From the NCBI RefSeq assembly GCF_009733535.1, contig NZ_ML771899.1, forward strand, positions 507,834 to 571,833: a DNA stretch of 64,000 nt, given 5' to 3'. The notes under the pieces were generated by a model. It saw nothing but the letters and a program-made list of their open reading frames with translations. It searched no databases and was not told the DNA's origin. This DNA is from Sphingobacterium endophyticum (GTDB lineage: Bacteria; Bacteroidota; Bacteroidia; Sphingobacteriales; Sphingobacteriaceae). This document shows positions 1-9,540 of this stretch, in pieces. Each line of letters opens with the position of its first letter. Within the stretch, counting starts at the first letter, position 1. A program made the position numbers and the translations under genes.

Positions 1-30
1 CGCCCCAACCCCACCAATCAAAGCGTGTCA

Positions 31-52
31 TTCCAGAGCTAAAGCTCTGGAA
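31..52. repeat. 22-bp inverted repeat
   Basis: Two perfect 10-base arms (TTCCAGAGCT and AGCTCTGGAA) are separated by two bases. No T-run follows on either strand, so it is not a clear intrinsic terminator. The gene it would serve lies outside the window. Role unknown. Confidence 0.4.
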
Positions 53-213
53 ACTATTTTCTAGCGACTATATAAAAAACTAGACTTTGTGCTCTGTGTG
101 TAATGATTTTATCCACTGTCGATGTAATTACCCGCAACCCATTCAATTTTTCCCTATTTTATCGTATATTTTAAACATTAATAGAGATTGCAATTAAAAA
201 TACATCAAAACAG

Positions 214-645
214 ATGAGAAAATTTATTTTTAATTTACTAATCCCTTTTATTACCGACACTTTAGTTGTGGTAATACCAAGCATGTGGAGTAACATATTG
301 AACAATAATTATCATGTATATGATACTCATTATGATAGTTTATGGGAGTACTTTATTGGGGTTATTAGAAACTCAGGCTATCCAGAATCGATTTTTTTAT
401 ACACGATATCTATCTTAGTTCCTTTTCAGTTAATAAAAGATTTCTTCTATAAGATTAAGAATAATAAATTAAGTCTATTCCTAAAATGTATTATTCTTTC
501 AATCTTGACTGTAATTTTTTACACGTTTATTATTTCTCTATATACAACAGAAATACCATTATCTACTTTGATCCAATTTATTGCTCTGGGATTAATCAAT
601 GCCATTCTTTTGTTTGTGTTTGTAGACAGATACACTGAAAAGTAG
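214..645 (+). CDS. small hypothetical membrane protein
   Basis: A 143-residue protein that I do not recognise. It has about four hydrophobic stretches (roughly residues 5-25, 60-75, 88-110 and 117-138), which suggests an integral inner-membrane protein. No catalytic motif is visible and there is no cleavable signal peptide. The start is the first ATG in an AT-rich leader, and no Shine-Dalgarno sequence is obvious, which is common in Bacteroidota. It converges on the downstream permease gene on the other strand with a 25-base gap. Function unknown. Confidence 0.6.
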   Translation: MRKFIFNLLIPFITDTLVVVIPSMWSNILNNNYHVYDTHYDSLWEYFIGVIRNSGYPESIFLYTISILVPFQLIKDFFYKIKNNKLSLFLKCIILSILTVIFYTFIISLYTTEIPLSTLIQFIALGLINAILLFVFVDRYTEK

Positions 646-670
646 ATTTATCAACTCATGAAAACCTAAT

Positions 671-3055
671 TTATTCATTCCTCAAACTATCAACTGGATT
701 TGCCAAAGCAGCTTTAATTGAATGATAACTCACTGAAAATAGTGCAATCAATAAAGCGAAAGCTGCTGTAATCGCAAAGATCTCCCAACCGATCGTAATG
801 CGATATGAATATCCAATTAGAAATTTATTCATAGCCCAATAAGCAATTGGGAATGCGATTAGACAAGCAATACCTACTAATGTTAAAAAATCCTTACTCA
901 GCAATTTGGTAACTGAAAATACCGATGCACCTAATACTTTTCGTACTCCAATTTCCTTAGTTCTACTTTCTGCCATAAATGCTGCTAAGCCAAATAAACC
1001 TAAACAAGAGATGAATATGGTAAGGATAGAAAACATGGTTGATAGTTTTTTAAGCCGTTGAAATTCTTCAAACTTTTTAGCGTAATCCTCATCTATGAAG
1101 TGATACTCAAAAGGAGAATCTGGATTGAATTTTTTAAATATTTTCTCGGTTTTATTTAATGCCTCGCTAGTACCCAAAGATGAATTAAATTTAATATGTA
1201 TAGTATTATTAGGAATTATTTGGGAAAATGTTTCAATGCCTTTTGCCCCTTCAATAATTAATGGTGTAATCTTTTCAAATGGAGATTCTTGAACAAAATC
1301 CTCAATAACTCCAACAATATGCCAGTCAATCCCCATGTCTTTTATGTTTTTACCAATAGGATCCGATATTCCAATAATCTTAGCAGCAGACTCATTTATA
1401 ATTACCCCAGTTGAGTCTGTAGGAAACCTATTAAGGTCGAAATCTCGCCCTTTGATAAGTTTTAAACCAGCCGTACTTACTATATGATCATCTGCAGTAA
1501 ATCGGTTAAAACTAATCTTATTGTTGAGATCCTTGCCTTCCCATTCAAAACTATCTCCTGTACTCCAATTTGTTGTTAAGGCAGTCATAGTACGCGTAAC
1601 TGAACTTGCTACCCCTTGGTTAATTAATTCTTCCTTTATAGAGTTAACTTTAGAACGAACTTGGTCATTTTCAGTTATAAAAATCAAGTTTTCTTTATTG
1701 TATCCAACTTTACGTTCTTCTCCATGTTGAATCTGTTTATTGATCACCAAAGTGCTAATAATCAGAATCACAGCTACTGTAAATTGACAAACCACCAAGA
1801 ATTTTCTCGGGTTGAATTTCGAAACTACTTGAGTTAACTTTCCTTTTAGAACATTAATTGGTTGAAATGAGGAGAGGAAAAATGCAGGATAACTTCCTGC
1901 TAATAGGCCTGTCAGGAAAATAAATACAATAAGTATAAGCCAAAAAATTGGATTGTTGGTCTCAAAATTAATTTGTCGATCAATCAATCTACTGTAAAAG
2001 GGTAGGCTTATAAATACTATTACTAAAGCTATGATTCCTGATAATACTGATACGATTACTGATTCCGTTAAGAACAAATAGATTAAGGATGATTTTTTTG
2101 CACCAACTACTTTTCGTACACCTACTTCTTTTGACCTTTTTTCACTTTGTGCTGTACTTAAATTCATGAAGTTGATACAGGCAATAATTAAGATAAAAAT
2201 AGCAATTACGATAAATATTCGAACCATTTCAATTCTTCCTCCAACTACTTGTCCATCTTTATATTTCCCATAAAGCCAAATATCACCTATTGGCTTTATA
2301 ATGTTATCAATTTCTGTTTCTATATGTTTTTTTGATAAGCCCTGAAATCTTGCTTTAAGATTAGAAATATCTGCATTTGGTTCTGTTTCGATAAAAGTTT
2401 GAATGGAATTATTGTACCAGTTGTCATCCGATCTGTTAATTTTTTCTAAGAATGTCCAAGGTAGAAGATATCCATAACTATGGAATGAAGAGTTGATTGG
2501 AAAATCGTCTACAACCGCTCCTACGGAAACAGATTCTATGCCATCAATATTAATGATTTTGCCAATTGCATCTGTTTTACCAAATAAATTCTGAGCAAAG
2601 GTTTTTGTCAAAATTATTTCTGAAGGATTCCTAAGTGTATATTTTGGATTTCCTTCAATCATTGGAAGGTTAAACATAGATAAAAATGTAGAATCAACAA
2701 AAATCCCCGTTCCAGATTTTATGTTATTATCGCCGATTCGGAAAGTAAAATTATCAGCAGGGGTGACCCTGCTAACGTTCTTTAATTCTGGGAAATCTGT
2801 TTTAATTACTTCAGCCATCGGCTTTGGAGTGGTAAAATAAACTTCAATATTTCCATTCCATTTATCCTTATTTCCGACAATATATAGTTGATCTGTTTTA
2901 GCAAATGTGCGATTATAGGTCATTTCACTCCTTACCCATAATAAAATCAAAATCGCGGAAGAAATCCCAATTGCCAAACCAATTACATTGATCACCGTAA
3001 ATCCTTTATTTTTCTTTAGATTTCGTATAGCAATTTTTATATAGTTTCTTAACAT
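671..3055 (-). CDS. FtsX/MacB-type ABC transporter permease
   Basis: A 794-residue permease of the long Bacteroidota FtsX type: an N-terminal membrane helix (residues 20-40), a periplasmic MacB-like core, three helices around residues 280-400, a second helix with periplasmic core (from about 420), and three C-terminal helices. The signature stretches RSKEVGVRKVVGA and RTKEIGVRKVLGA mark the two FtsX domains. Members work with a separate ATPase in efflux, lipoprotein or cell-envelope processes; no ATPase gene is adjacent here, so the substrate cannot be inferred. It ends with the typical VDSLRNE-like tail and appears complete. Confidence 0.9.
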   Translation of the reverse strand: MLRNYIKIAIRNLKKNKGFTVINVIGLAIGISSAILILLWVRSEMTYNRTFAKTDQLYIVGNKDKWNGNIEVYFTTPKPMAEVIKTDFPELKNVSRVTPADNFTFRIGDNNIKSGTGIFVDSTFLSMFNLPMIEGNPKYTLRNPSEIILTKTFAQNLFGKTDAIGKIINIDGIESVSVGAVVDDFPINSSFHSYGYLLPWTFLEKINRSDDNWYNNSIQTFIETEPNADISNLKARFQGLSKKHIETEIDNIIKPIGDIWLYGKYKDGQVVGGRIEMVRIFIVIAIFILIIACINFMNLSTAQSEKRSKEVGVRKVVGAKKSSLIYLFLTESVIVSVLSGIIALVIVFISLPFYSRLIDRQINFETNNPIFWLILIVFIFLTGLLAGSYPAFFLSSFQPINVLKGKLTQVVSKFNPRKFLVVCQFTVAVILIISTLVINKQIQHGEERKVGYNKENLIFITENDQVRSKVNSIKEELINQGVASSVTRTMTALTTNWSTGDSFEWEGKDLNNKISFNRFTADDHIVSTAGLKLIKGRDFDLNRFPTDSTGVIINESAAKIIGISDPIGKNIKDMGIDWHIVGVIEDFVQESPFEKITPLIIEGAKGIETFSQIIPNNTIHIKFNSSLGTSEALNKTEKIFKKFNPDSPFEYHFIDEDYAKKFEEFQRLKKLSTMFSILTIFISCLGLFGLAAFMAESRTKEIGVRKVLGASVFSVTKLLSKDFLTLVGIACLIAFPIAYWAMNKFLIGYSYRITIGWEIFAITAAFALLIALFSVSYHSIKAALANPVDSLRNE

Positions 3056-3578
3056 AATATTAATTTAAGAAATGAAAAGTCAAGTTTTTATATTCAACTT
3101 TCTTAAATCTCAATTCGTTTGCCAAATGTATATATAGTTGATTGTTAATAATTTGTATTAATTTCAATTGCTGGGATTGTTCGAAATCGGACGTTTTATT
3201 TGTTCGGATTTGAACATAAATAATTTACCTGATAATTGGTAGAGAATTATCTGTTATAAATTGTAGTTTCTGTAAAATTCATTTTAAAAGTCAATTGCTA
3301 TAATTCTTGCTAATTTCAATTCCTTTTATGATACAAACAAACTGGTTCCTTGGGACAACCAATCCACAACCACGATCAAGAATAAAAGATAATCCGCTGA
3401 TATCCATAATTCTTATATTTATTGGTTATAACATGCCGTTTTGACAAATTCCTATTGGGATTTTGAGCCCGTGATTTAAATGGATGTTGACGATAGTCGA
3501 TGTATTATGAATGAGTTCTAAATAGATTAAAAACAGTTTCCATTCCTTACAACATGGAATGACCCGAGGGTGGTTTAT
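3056..3578. other. intergenic region, no gene seen
   Basis: A 523-base AT-rich gap between two leftward genes. It holds an imperfect stem at about 3178-3213 (TGTTC and GAACA ends with bulges) and a small inverted repeat CATTCC/GGAATG near 3541-3561. No ORF, RNA gene or exact TAnnTTTG promoter box was found on the strand of the permease gene. Confidence 0.5.
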
Positions 3579-4007
3579 TCAATCTAGGTAATGTTCCTTA
3601 CTATTAACCATAATTGATACAACTTTTCCTTTATTTCCTTTGACCCACACTTGCAAACCAACACTTTCAAATTCATAAATATATTGAGGTAAATCATCTG
3701 CTTCAAAATCAACTATATCAACTTCTGTATATGTGCTGTCTAATATTGAAGAAAATTCTTCTATCGTTATCCCAATTAGATTGATCCCATTAAATAGTAA
3801 TTCTTCATAACAGCCAATAAAGTCAATTTTACCATTGCTAACATATAAAGTAATCTGCGGATTATTTACTGAATAATTAATTGAAGGGGCTATTTCATCA
3901 TGACTAAAATCCGTTATTTTAAACGAAAAATTGATTGATAAATTTTTAATATTATCTCCAAGAACAAAATCGCCTACGCGATTAAATGGTATTAAATATG
4001 GTATCAT
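3579..4007 (-). CDS. small hypothetical protein, possibly immunity-like
   Basis: A 142-residue acidic cytosolic protein without signal peptide or membrane segment. The start, IPFNRVGDFVLGDNI, resembles the N-terminal pattern (hydrophobic, G-x-F/I-x-L-G) of many small SUKH/Imm-like immunity proteins and related uncharacterised families, followed by alternating beta strands. That resemblance is weak, and no toxin gene is visible beside it. It is 58 bases from the upstream secreted-protein gene on the same strand. I do not assign a function. Confidence 0.6.
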   Translation of the reverse strand: MIPYLIPFNRVGDFVLGDNIKNLSINFSFKITDFSHDEIAPSINYSVNNPQITLYVSNGKIDFIGCYEELLFNGINLIGITIEEFSSILDSTYTEVDIVDFEADDLPQYIYEFESVGLQVWVKGNKGKVVSIMVNSKEHYLD

Positions 4008-4065
4008 AAAATTTATCTTTTTAGAAATGTTTTTAGATTCTATCCTATACCTCTGGATATTTTTG

Positions 4066-6357
4066 TCATGGTTTCACGCGAATTTGAAAAACAGTTTTCC
4101 CAAATGATCCATCAATTCCAACTCCCTCGATTATTCCCAAAAAATTACTGTTGATGTCCGAGGTATAAAATTCATGGGTAGCCTCTCCATTTTCGTCCGT
4201 AATAATGTTTGGGGCCCAGAGCAATGTATTCCTGAAATCGGGCAACGAACTTTGCTGCGTTTCGTACTCAGGTTCGTAAAACACTTTTTCCGGATAATAT
4301 CCTTTGGTTCTAGTAACACCATACATCTTCATAAGCTCCTCTTCTGTATATTTCGGATATCTGTAGACTATTCTTTTGGTATTAGATGAATTAAAATAAA
4401 AAGGATGGGAGGTCGGTGGGTTTGGCCCTGTCCATACTAAATATGTAGCACCTTCAATGGGCATGTCCTTACAATCTCCTACCGGGCAGTTTAACCATCC
4501 GCCATTTGCATTTCCATGGACTCTATCGGTATTGTTTTGGTATTTTGCCAAACTATCCAGACTACCTATGTACTTGTCCCGGAAGACATTTTCTTTTTTT
4601 GCACTTATCACAACCTCCTCCAGCCTAATGGACCTCCCAGTCAGGTCTAGTCTTATACTGTCCTTATCTTTTTTAAGTACTTCTTCCGAGTACGGATATC
4701 GGATCATTTTCCAAAGTTTATTTTCATTCAATTTCTGGAAGGGGTCGGTCACCGTTATTTCATAATCATTGGGCTGTCCGAAATGTTTGATGTAGATGTC
4801 TTTCCCGATCTGCATGTTTTCAGCAGAGACCTGAAAAGTGTTTCCTCCTTTTACTTCCACCAATTGGCTTACGCTCTGCTGGGCATTGAACATCATGAGT
4901 GCCTCTTGCGGTTTCTGGTTGTTTTTTTGTTTGTTGGACAGGAGGATTCCTGAAATTGTGTCTGCAATTATCGGCTCGACATAGGGCTTCATTTCTTTCA
5001 GTGCCTCCTGGCTCCACTTGTATGATCGCCATCCCTGGGTCATTAGCAGTAGATCCATCGCGTCATGACGGTTCTGATTCTCGGTGTCAAAATAATAGCC
5101 CGGATTATGTACTTTTCCACGGACCTGGTTCGAGATCAGGTAATGGGTCTGTATATCCATTCCATCAGCGGGGTCATGATAAATGCCATCATAGACCGTA
5201 GCTCCCAGTTGTGCAACGATGGGATCCCCATTTTGGTCCTTAGCATTAATTTTAATTCCGATCCTATCTCGCCTGTTAGCTTGTTCCTTTGAAATCTCGG
5301 CCGTGATCGTGATCGTCTTACCCGGCTTTATATAGACAAGTCGCTCGGCAACCGGAACTGAAGAGCTATTCAGGAGCATTACTTCGGAAATCCCATAGGG
5401 GACATCCGTAAGCGCTAATTTTATAGTCAGGCTATCCATCACCTCAGCAGAAGCAATCACTGAGGGCATCCCTCGGGCTTGGACCTGGACATAAAAAGTC
5501 TGTGGATTTTTTTCAGCATTATATACTTTTAGGCTCAAGGTATCATCCATATTCTCAAGTAGGGAAAATGTCATTCCCGCATCCTTGATCGTTGGGAAAG
5601 GGTGGATTTCTCCTTGCTGTGAGTCTAATCTAACAGTATAGTTCCTGCCGGATACGGGATTTATATAAAAACTGCCCATTCCATCATGCAGGCTTTTAAA
5701 GTTGCTGATTTCCTTATCGTTTTCGAAAACCCTCCCTGAGACTTTGATAGGAAGACCGTTTTTGGAGGAGGCTTTGAATGCCACCCGGTTCCTGACACCT
5801 GCCAACAGGACTCCCGATTCCGGGAAGAGTTTGAACTCTAATGGAATATTTTGATTATCATGTGTCAGCTGCTCTTTCTTTCCTTCCAGCTCCTTTAGAT
5901 TCTCGATAATCCTGACCCTTCTGGCATCGAGGAACTGTTCCTTTTTGGTTCTTACAGAACTGGAAGAATAGGCACTTAACCAATAGGTACCTGCTTTAAG
6001 TGCATTGTCCAGGTAAATATGTCCGGATGCTACCCCTTGCTTGATCGGATAAACCTCTTCCCAAACCACACTGTCCGTTTGCTCCTGAACCAGCTGTATA
6101 TAAAGTGACTGGCCTTGGGAAGACAGGAGAAGGTGCTTTAGATCAACGGAATAGCCCTTAAACCAAAGATCCTCTCCAGTTTCGTATATATTCTTATCGG
6201 TTCGAATGTAAATTGAGGTCTCTATATTATTTTTACCAATCGAATCAAGCACATTTGCCAATGAATCTATAGTTTTATTCTGCCCTTGTCCGAATAAAGA
6301 TGAAGGAACTACAATAACTAACAAAAAAATAATAATGTTAATATGTTTGTTATTCAT
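4066..6357 (-). CDS. secreted MG2/alpha-2-macroglobulin-like protein
   Basis: A 763-residue protein with an N-terminal signal peptide (hydrophobic residues 8-22 ending LFGQ). Residues 45-140 match the MG2-type macroglobulin domain typical of Bacteroidota envelope proteins (IYIRTDKNIYETGEDLWFKG). The middle consists of repeated beta-sandwich domains, and residues near 580-590 (LEEVVISAKK) resemble the segment that precedes TonB plug domains. There is no thioester motif, so it is not a classical protease inhibitor. It probably acts in the periplasm or outer membrane. Its DNA is more GC-rich than its neighbours. It is the last gene before the island. Confidence 0.75.
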   Translation of the reverse strand: MNNKHINIIIFLLVIVVPSSLFGQGQNKTIDSLANVLDSIGKNNIETSIYIRTDKNIYETGEDLWFKGYSVDLKHLLLSSQGQSLYIQLVQEQTDSVVWEEVYPIKQGVASGHIYLDNALKAGTYWLSAYSSSSVRTKKEQFLDARRVRIIENLKELEGKKEQLTHDNQNIPLEFKLFPESGVLLAGVRNRVAFKASSKNGLPIKVSGRVFENDKEISNFKSLHDGMGSFYINPVSGRNYTVRLDSQQGEIHPFPTIKDAGMTFSLLENMDDTLSLKVYNAEKNPQTFYVQVQARGMPSVIASAEVMDSLTIKLALTDVPYGISEVMLLNSSSVPVAERLVYIKPGKTITITAEISKEQANRRDRIGIKINAKDQNGDPIVAQLGATVYDGIYHDPADGMDIQTHYLISNQVRGKVHNPGYYFDTENQNRHDAMDLLLMTQGWRSYKWSQEALKEMKPYVEPIIADTISGILLSNKQKNNQKPQEALMMFNAQQSVSQLVEVKGGNTFQVSAENMQIGKDIYIKHFGQPNDYEITVTDPFQKLNENKLWKMIRYPYSEEVLKKDKDSIRLDLTGRSIRLEEVVISAKKENVFRDKYIGSLDSLAKYQNNTDRVHGNANGGWLNCPVGDCKDMPIEGATYLVWTGPNPPTSHPFYFNSSNTKRIVYRYPKYTEEELMKMYGVTRTKGYYPEKVFYEPEYETQQSSLPDFRNTLLWAPNIITDENGEATHEFYTSDINSNFLGIIEGVGIDGSFGKTVFQIRVKP

Positions 6358-6389
6358 TGAATGCAGTTTTCGTTTGAAGCCGTATGAAA

Positions 6390-6590
6390 GCTTGATCGTT
6401 ATTTGGTTATTGAAATTGGTAAGAAAGCATACTTCCGACTTTGTGGTATATAATAAAGGTGTAGATGCTGTTCTGCTCCTTCATTCCGTCAGTGGACATG
6501 TACTACTTGGCATTCAACTTGGGAGAGAAGGATATTGGTTCCAATTGGGGTCTTCACTAACAGCTTCTATAATTTCTTAATTAATAAGGT
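6390..6590 (-). pseudogene. possible degenerate C-terminal fragment of an outer-membrane protein
   Basis: Read leftward, this stretch gives NWNQYPSLPS, then after a one-base shift and a stop codon YMSTDGMKEQNSIY followed by SRKYAFLPISITK. This is composition-like coding sequence of an outer-membrane beta-barrel end, broken by a frameshift and an in-frame stop, directly upstream of the MG2-like gene. No intact frame covers it. It could be chance; a translated search would decide. Confidence 0.25.
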
Positions 6591-6663
6591 TAAACAATAT
6601 CCTAAGTTAACCAAAAGGAAATAATTATACAACTTTTAAGACACCCAGTTTCTCCCACACATC

Positions 6664-6692
6664 TAAATACTAACTACTAACTACTACATACT
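6664..6692. repeat. TACTAACTACTA low-complexity repeat
   Basis: Short degenerate tandem units of the ACTAACT/ACTACTA type. The same kind of sequence (complement TAGTAGTTAG) recurs at 54588-54674 and 57180-57226 in this window, each time at a gene's 3' side. Confidence 0.5.
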
Positions 6693-6720
6693 AAAAATGC
6701 TCAGCTTTCGCTGAGCATTT
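6693..6720 (-). terminator. intrinsic terminator, original tRNA-Glu terminator
   Basis: A perfect 11-bp stem (AAATGCTCAGC and GCTGAGCATTT) with a GAAA loop on the minus strand is followed by TTTTT. It lies four bases outside the left copy of the 17-bp att repeat. I infer that it terminated tRNA-Glu before the island inserted between them. Confidence 0.75.
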
Positions 6721-6723
6721 CCT

Positions 6724-6740
6724 GTAGCCCGTAGGGGAAT
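6724..6740. repeat. left attachment-site repeat (attL)
   Basis: The 17 bases GTAGCCCGTAGGGGAAT are identical to 24320-24336, which form the 3' end of tRNA-Glu. Identity stops at both edges (T versus G before, A versus C after). A tRNA 3'-end duplication with an integrase gene at the other end is the usual signature of tyrosine-recombinase integration. Confidence 0.85.
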
Positions 6741-6801
6741 AACACCTGACGAGCATCAGTCTCTTTATCAGAGTTTTACAAACCTTCTTTTTCCTTACTC
6801 C

Positions 6802-6815
6802 CCGAATGACTCACT
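6802..6815. repeat. possible integrase arm-type site (left)
   Basis: CCGAATGACTCACT occurs here, 61 bases inside the left att repeat, and identically at 24206-24219 near the right end. A third copy of its core AATGACTCAC lies at 24197-24206. Repeats near both ends of an integrase-dependent element are candidates for arm-type integrase binding sites. Confidence 0.45.
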
Positions 6816-7154
6816 TGTTTGATGTACATTTTAGCTGCAATTGCTTTAACTCAAAAATAATAATTAATTATTTTATTTACCCTTATTGTTTTAATATATT
6901 TTAATTATTAGGCATATGCTTATAAAATTAATCTGTTTTCCTGTAAAAAATCGAATCGCTATCTGATTTTTTTGTAAGAACAAATAGCCTATATTCAGAG
7001 TTTTAAATGTTTTTACATTTCTTATGATAAATTCAAAAGATGAAATTGTCAAAACCCTAAGTGAGTTCTATACAGAACTTTGCCTTTTCAATTTTTTTTA
7101 ATACTTCACAGTGTTTATATTTTCTTTTTCAAAAAAAAGAATAAATTATTTCAT

Positions 7155-7162
7155 TAGTTTTG
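7155..7162 (+). promoter_or_regulatory. Bacteroidota -7 promoter box
   Basis: TAGTTTTG matches the TAnnTTTG consensus exactly and ends 15 bases before the ATG of the GHKL gene. A TTTG -33 box at the right distance is not seen. Confidence 0.4.
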
Positions 7163-7177
7163 AGATAAACTATTGTT

Positions 7178-9223
7178 ATGGAAATGTCCGTTAAAAGTAA
7201 GGTCGATGAAATAAATTTAAGGCCTCACGAATTCTTACTCCCATTGTTTGAAGTGGTAGTAAATTCGATATTAAGTGTTTCGGATAATCATCCCAAAAGT
7301 GGGGGATTAATAGATATATATATTGAAAGGACAGTAAATAATGAATTATTCAAAACTGATGCTTTTGTAAACAATGAGGGAAAGATCATACCAATCCCCA
7401 TTGAAAATATTATTATTAAGGATAATGGTATTGGATTTGATGATGAGAATTTCAGATCATTTAATATGGCATATTCTGAAAAAAACAGGTCACGGGGCTG
7501 CAAAGGTGTTGGCAGGTTTACTGTTCTCGCCTGTTTTGAAGAAATGCATGTAACTAGTGTATACAAAGTTGGAAATAGACAACTAAAACGAGAATTTTCC
7601 TTCGATGTGATAAATGAAGTGAATCCAAAAGACGGGAATCCGCAAATTTTGAATTCCGCAGAAAAAATTAAAACTGTTGTTAAGCTAAATAATTGCCGTC
7701 AAAAGTTCAAGGAAAAATCTGCAATATCAACAATACAGATTGCAAAGGATGTAATTGAACATTGTCTTCCATTTTTCATTAATAATAACGTTCCAACCAT
7801 AATCTTACATGATAATTTGGACAATACAGAACTTATTTTAAATGATATTATAGGGACAGTCATAAATTTTGAAGGTAAACCATTATCATTTCATCCGATT
7901 AAAGATTCTGAAGAGTTTAAACTTCTGTTGGTAAAAAGGTCTGATGCTAAAACTCACCGTTTAAGGTTATGCGCAAATAATAGAGTTGTAGGTCGTTCTG
8001 ACAATTTAGGGAATTTAATACCTGGTTTTGAAGGAAGCTTTAAAAACGAAAACGAAGAAGATTTTTGTCTTGACGCATATGTATTATCCTCCTTTTTAGA
8101 CAGTCGAGTAAATACTGTTAGAAATTCATTTAACATTCCTGCACAACTTGAAGATTATTCCATTATTGATGAAATAACTATATCTGGAATTCAAAGTTCT
8201 GTAAAATCTATTTTAGAAAGTAAATACGAATCAGATCTTGAAAAAATTAAAGCAATTAACTATGATCGGATAAAACGATATATACTTAATCCTAAGAAAT
8301 TACGTGTACAGTATAGGTCGCTGTTATCTCGCAAAGATCTTTTAAAAAACATTCCTACAAATCTTTCTGATGATCGTCTTGAAGAATACTTGCATAAGAT
8401 AAAATTTATTCTAGAAAAGGAATTATCTAACGGCTTGAAAAAAGCAACAAAAAAAGGCAAAGTTGAAGACTATGCTGAATATTCAACGATAGTAAAAAAA
8501 CTTATAGATCAGGAGGCACAGTTTGCCAAGGACAAATTAGCTGACCTATTAATTCAAAGAAAGGCTATACTTCAATTATTGAAGAAAATGCTTAAAATTT
8601 CAAAAGACGGCGACTACAAATTAGAAGAAGACTTACATAATTTAATTTTTCCGATGGGTGAGTCAACAGACTCAATTCCTTATGAATATCATAATTTATG
8701 GCTGCTCGACGAAAGGTTAGCATTCCACTCTTATACAAATTCAGATAAGAAAATTAAAAGTACTCCGATTTTAAGTTCAATAAGTAATAAGGAACCTGAT
8801 ATTGCAATTTTCGATTTTCCATGGGCATTTTCAGAAAAGCAAAGTCAGATGAACTCTATGGTAATCTTTGAATTTAAGCGACCTGGAAGAGATATGAATA
8901 CAACTTTGGATAAAAATCTTGACAATCAAATAATGGTATATTTTCAAGATTTGATGGAAAGTAAAGCAAAAGACTATAATGGAGAGTACGTTAATCTAGA
9001 AAAGACAACTCCAAAATTTGGTTATGTAGTATGTGACTTACATAAAGATTTAATTGAACACAATGTGAATTTCAATGGGTTTAGACAAACTCCTTATAAA
9101 ACACTTTACAAACTAAATGATATGATTAATTTACATATCGAAGTAATGTCCTATCAACAGTTAATTGAGATGAGTGAGAAAAAACATTTAGCTTTCTTTA
9201 AAGAATTAGGTATAGAGAATTGA
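7178..9223 (+). CDS. GHKL ATPase with C-terminal PD-(D/E)XK nuclease domain
   Basis: A 681-residue cytosolic protein. Residues 10-130 form a GHKL ATP-binding fold: N-box LFEVVVNSI (residues 23-31), G1 DNGIGF (82-87) and G2 GVGRF (110-114). A linker rich in charged helices follows. The C-terminus carries a restriction-type nuclease signature, PD at 540-541 and EFK at 565-567, preceded by HNLWLLDERLAFH. There is no histidine-kinase phospho-acceptor region and no membrane segment. Single proteins coupling a GHKL ATPase to such a nuclease resemble the MutL/MORC-like ATPases described in restriction systems, so a role in phage or plasmid restriction is an inference. It is monocistronic and the first cargo gene of the island; its DNA is AT-rich. 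Confidence 0.75.
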   Translation: MEMSVKSKVDEINLRPHEFLLPLFEVVVNSILSVSDNHPKSGGLIDIYIERTVNNELFKTDAFVNNEGKIIPIPIENIIIKDNGIGFDDENFRSFNMAYSEKNRSRGCKGVGRFTVLACFEEMHVTSVYKVGNRQLKREFSFDVINEVNPKDGNPQILNSAEKIKTVVKLNNCRQKFKEKSAISTIQIAKDVIEHCLPFFINNNVPTIILHDNLDNTELILNDIIGTVINFEGKPLSFHPIKDSEEFKLLLVKRSDAKTHRLRLCANNRVVGRSDNLGNLIPGFEGSFKNENEEDFCLDAYVLSSFLDSRVNTVRNSFNIPAQLEDYSIIDEITISGIQSSVKSILESKYESDLEKIKAINYDRIKRYILNPKKLRVQYRSLLSRKDLLKNIPTNLSDDRLEEYLHKIKFILEKELSNGLKKATKKGKVEDYAEYSTIVKKLIDQEAQFAKDKLADLLIQRKAILQLLKKMLKISKDGDYKLEEDLHNLIFPMGESTDSIPYEYHNLWLLDERLAFHSYTNSDKKIKSTPILSSISNKEPDIAIFDFPWAFSEKQSQMNSMVIFEFKRPGRDMNTTLDKNLDNQIMVYFQDLMESKAKDYNGEYVNLEKTTPKFGYVVCDLHKDLIEHNVNFNGFRQTPYKTLYKLNDMINLHIEVMSYQQLIEMSEKKHLAFFKELGIEN

Positions 9224-9540
9224 CCGAAATTAAAATAGGTGTTGTTTGAAAACAATTTTTGTTTGATATTATCTGTTACTAAAATCACTATATTAATATG
9301 ATACGAACTTATTTAATTCAAATTAGGCTAATTCATCTGTAACCAATAATCAACTACAATATTGTGATAGACTAGAAATTCACACAAATTATTCCTTTAA
9401 ATACGAAATATCTATGGAATTGTTTTCCAGTATGTGTCTCTATTCAAAAAAACCATCTTATATCTACATATCAAAAAGATATATACTAGGTCAAGATTGA
9501 TAGAAATTGTTAATGATATAAAAAATTATATTATCAAATA
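9224..9540. other. intergenic region, no gene seen
   Basis: 317 bases of AT-rich sequence between the GHKL gene and the PRTase-NADAR pair. A weak stem (TATATCT/AGATATA, about 9458-9488) is the only structure noticed. No exact TAnnTTTG box was found in front of the next gene. Confidence 0.5.

Larger units (their letters stand above)
6741..7177. other. left-end region of the element, no firm gene
   Basis: AT-rich left end of the island. It contains the integrase arm-like repeat at 6802-6815, a 25-codon ORF at 7024-7101 starting MINSKDEIVKTLSEFYTELC that could be the stump of a lost gene, and a -7 promoter box at 7155-7162. Nothing else is recognisable. Confidence 0.5.

Noticed and set aside
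6335..6580. 81-codon rightward ORF
   Set aside because: It overlaps the signal-peptide start of the MG2-like gene; the opposite strand gives the more protein-like (broken) reading.
7024..7101. 25-codon ORF as a real small gene
   Set aside because: No ribosome binding site or family; more likely a gene stump or chance, so kept only as a note.
7178..9223. GHKL protein as a sensor histidine kinase
   Set aside because: There is no phospho-acceptor histidine helix, sensor or membrane segment; the C-terminus is nuclease-like.
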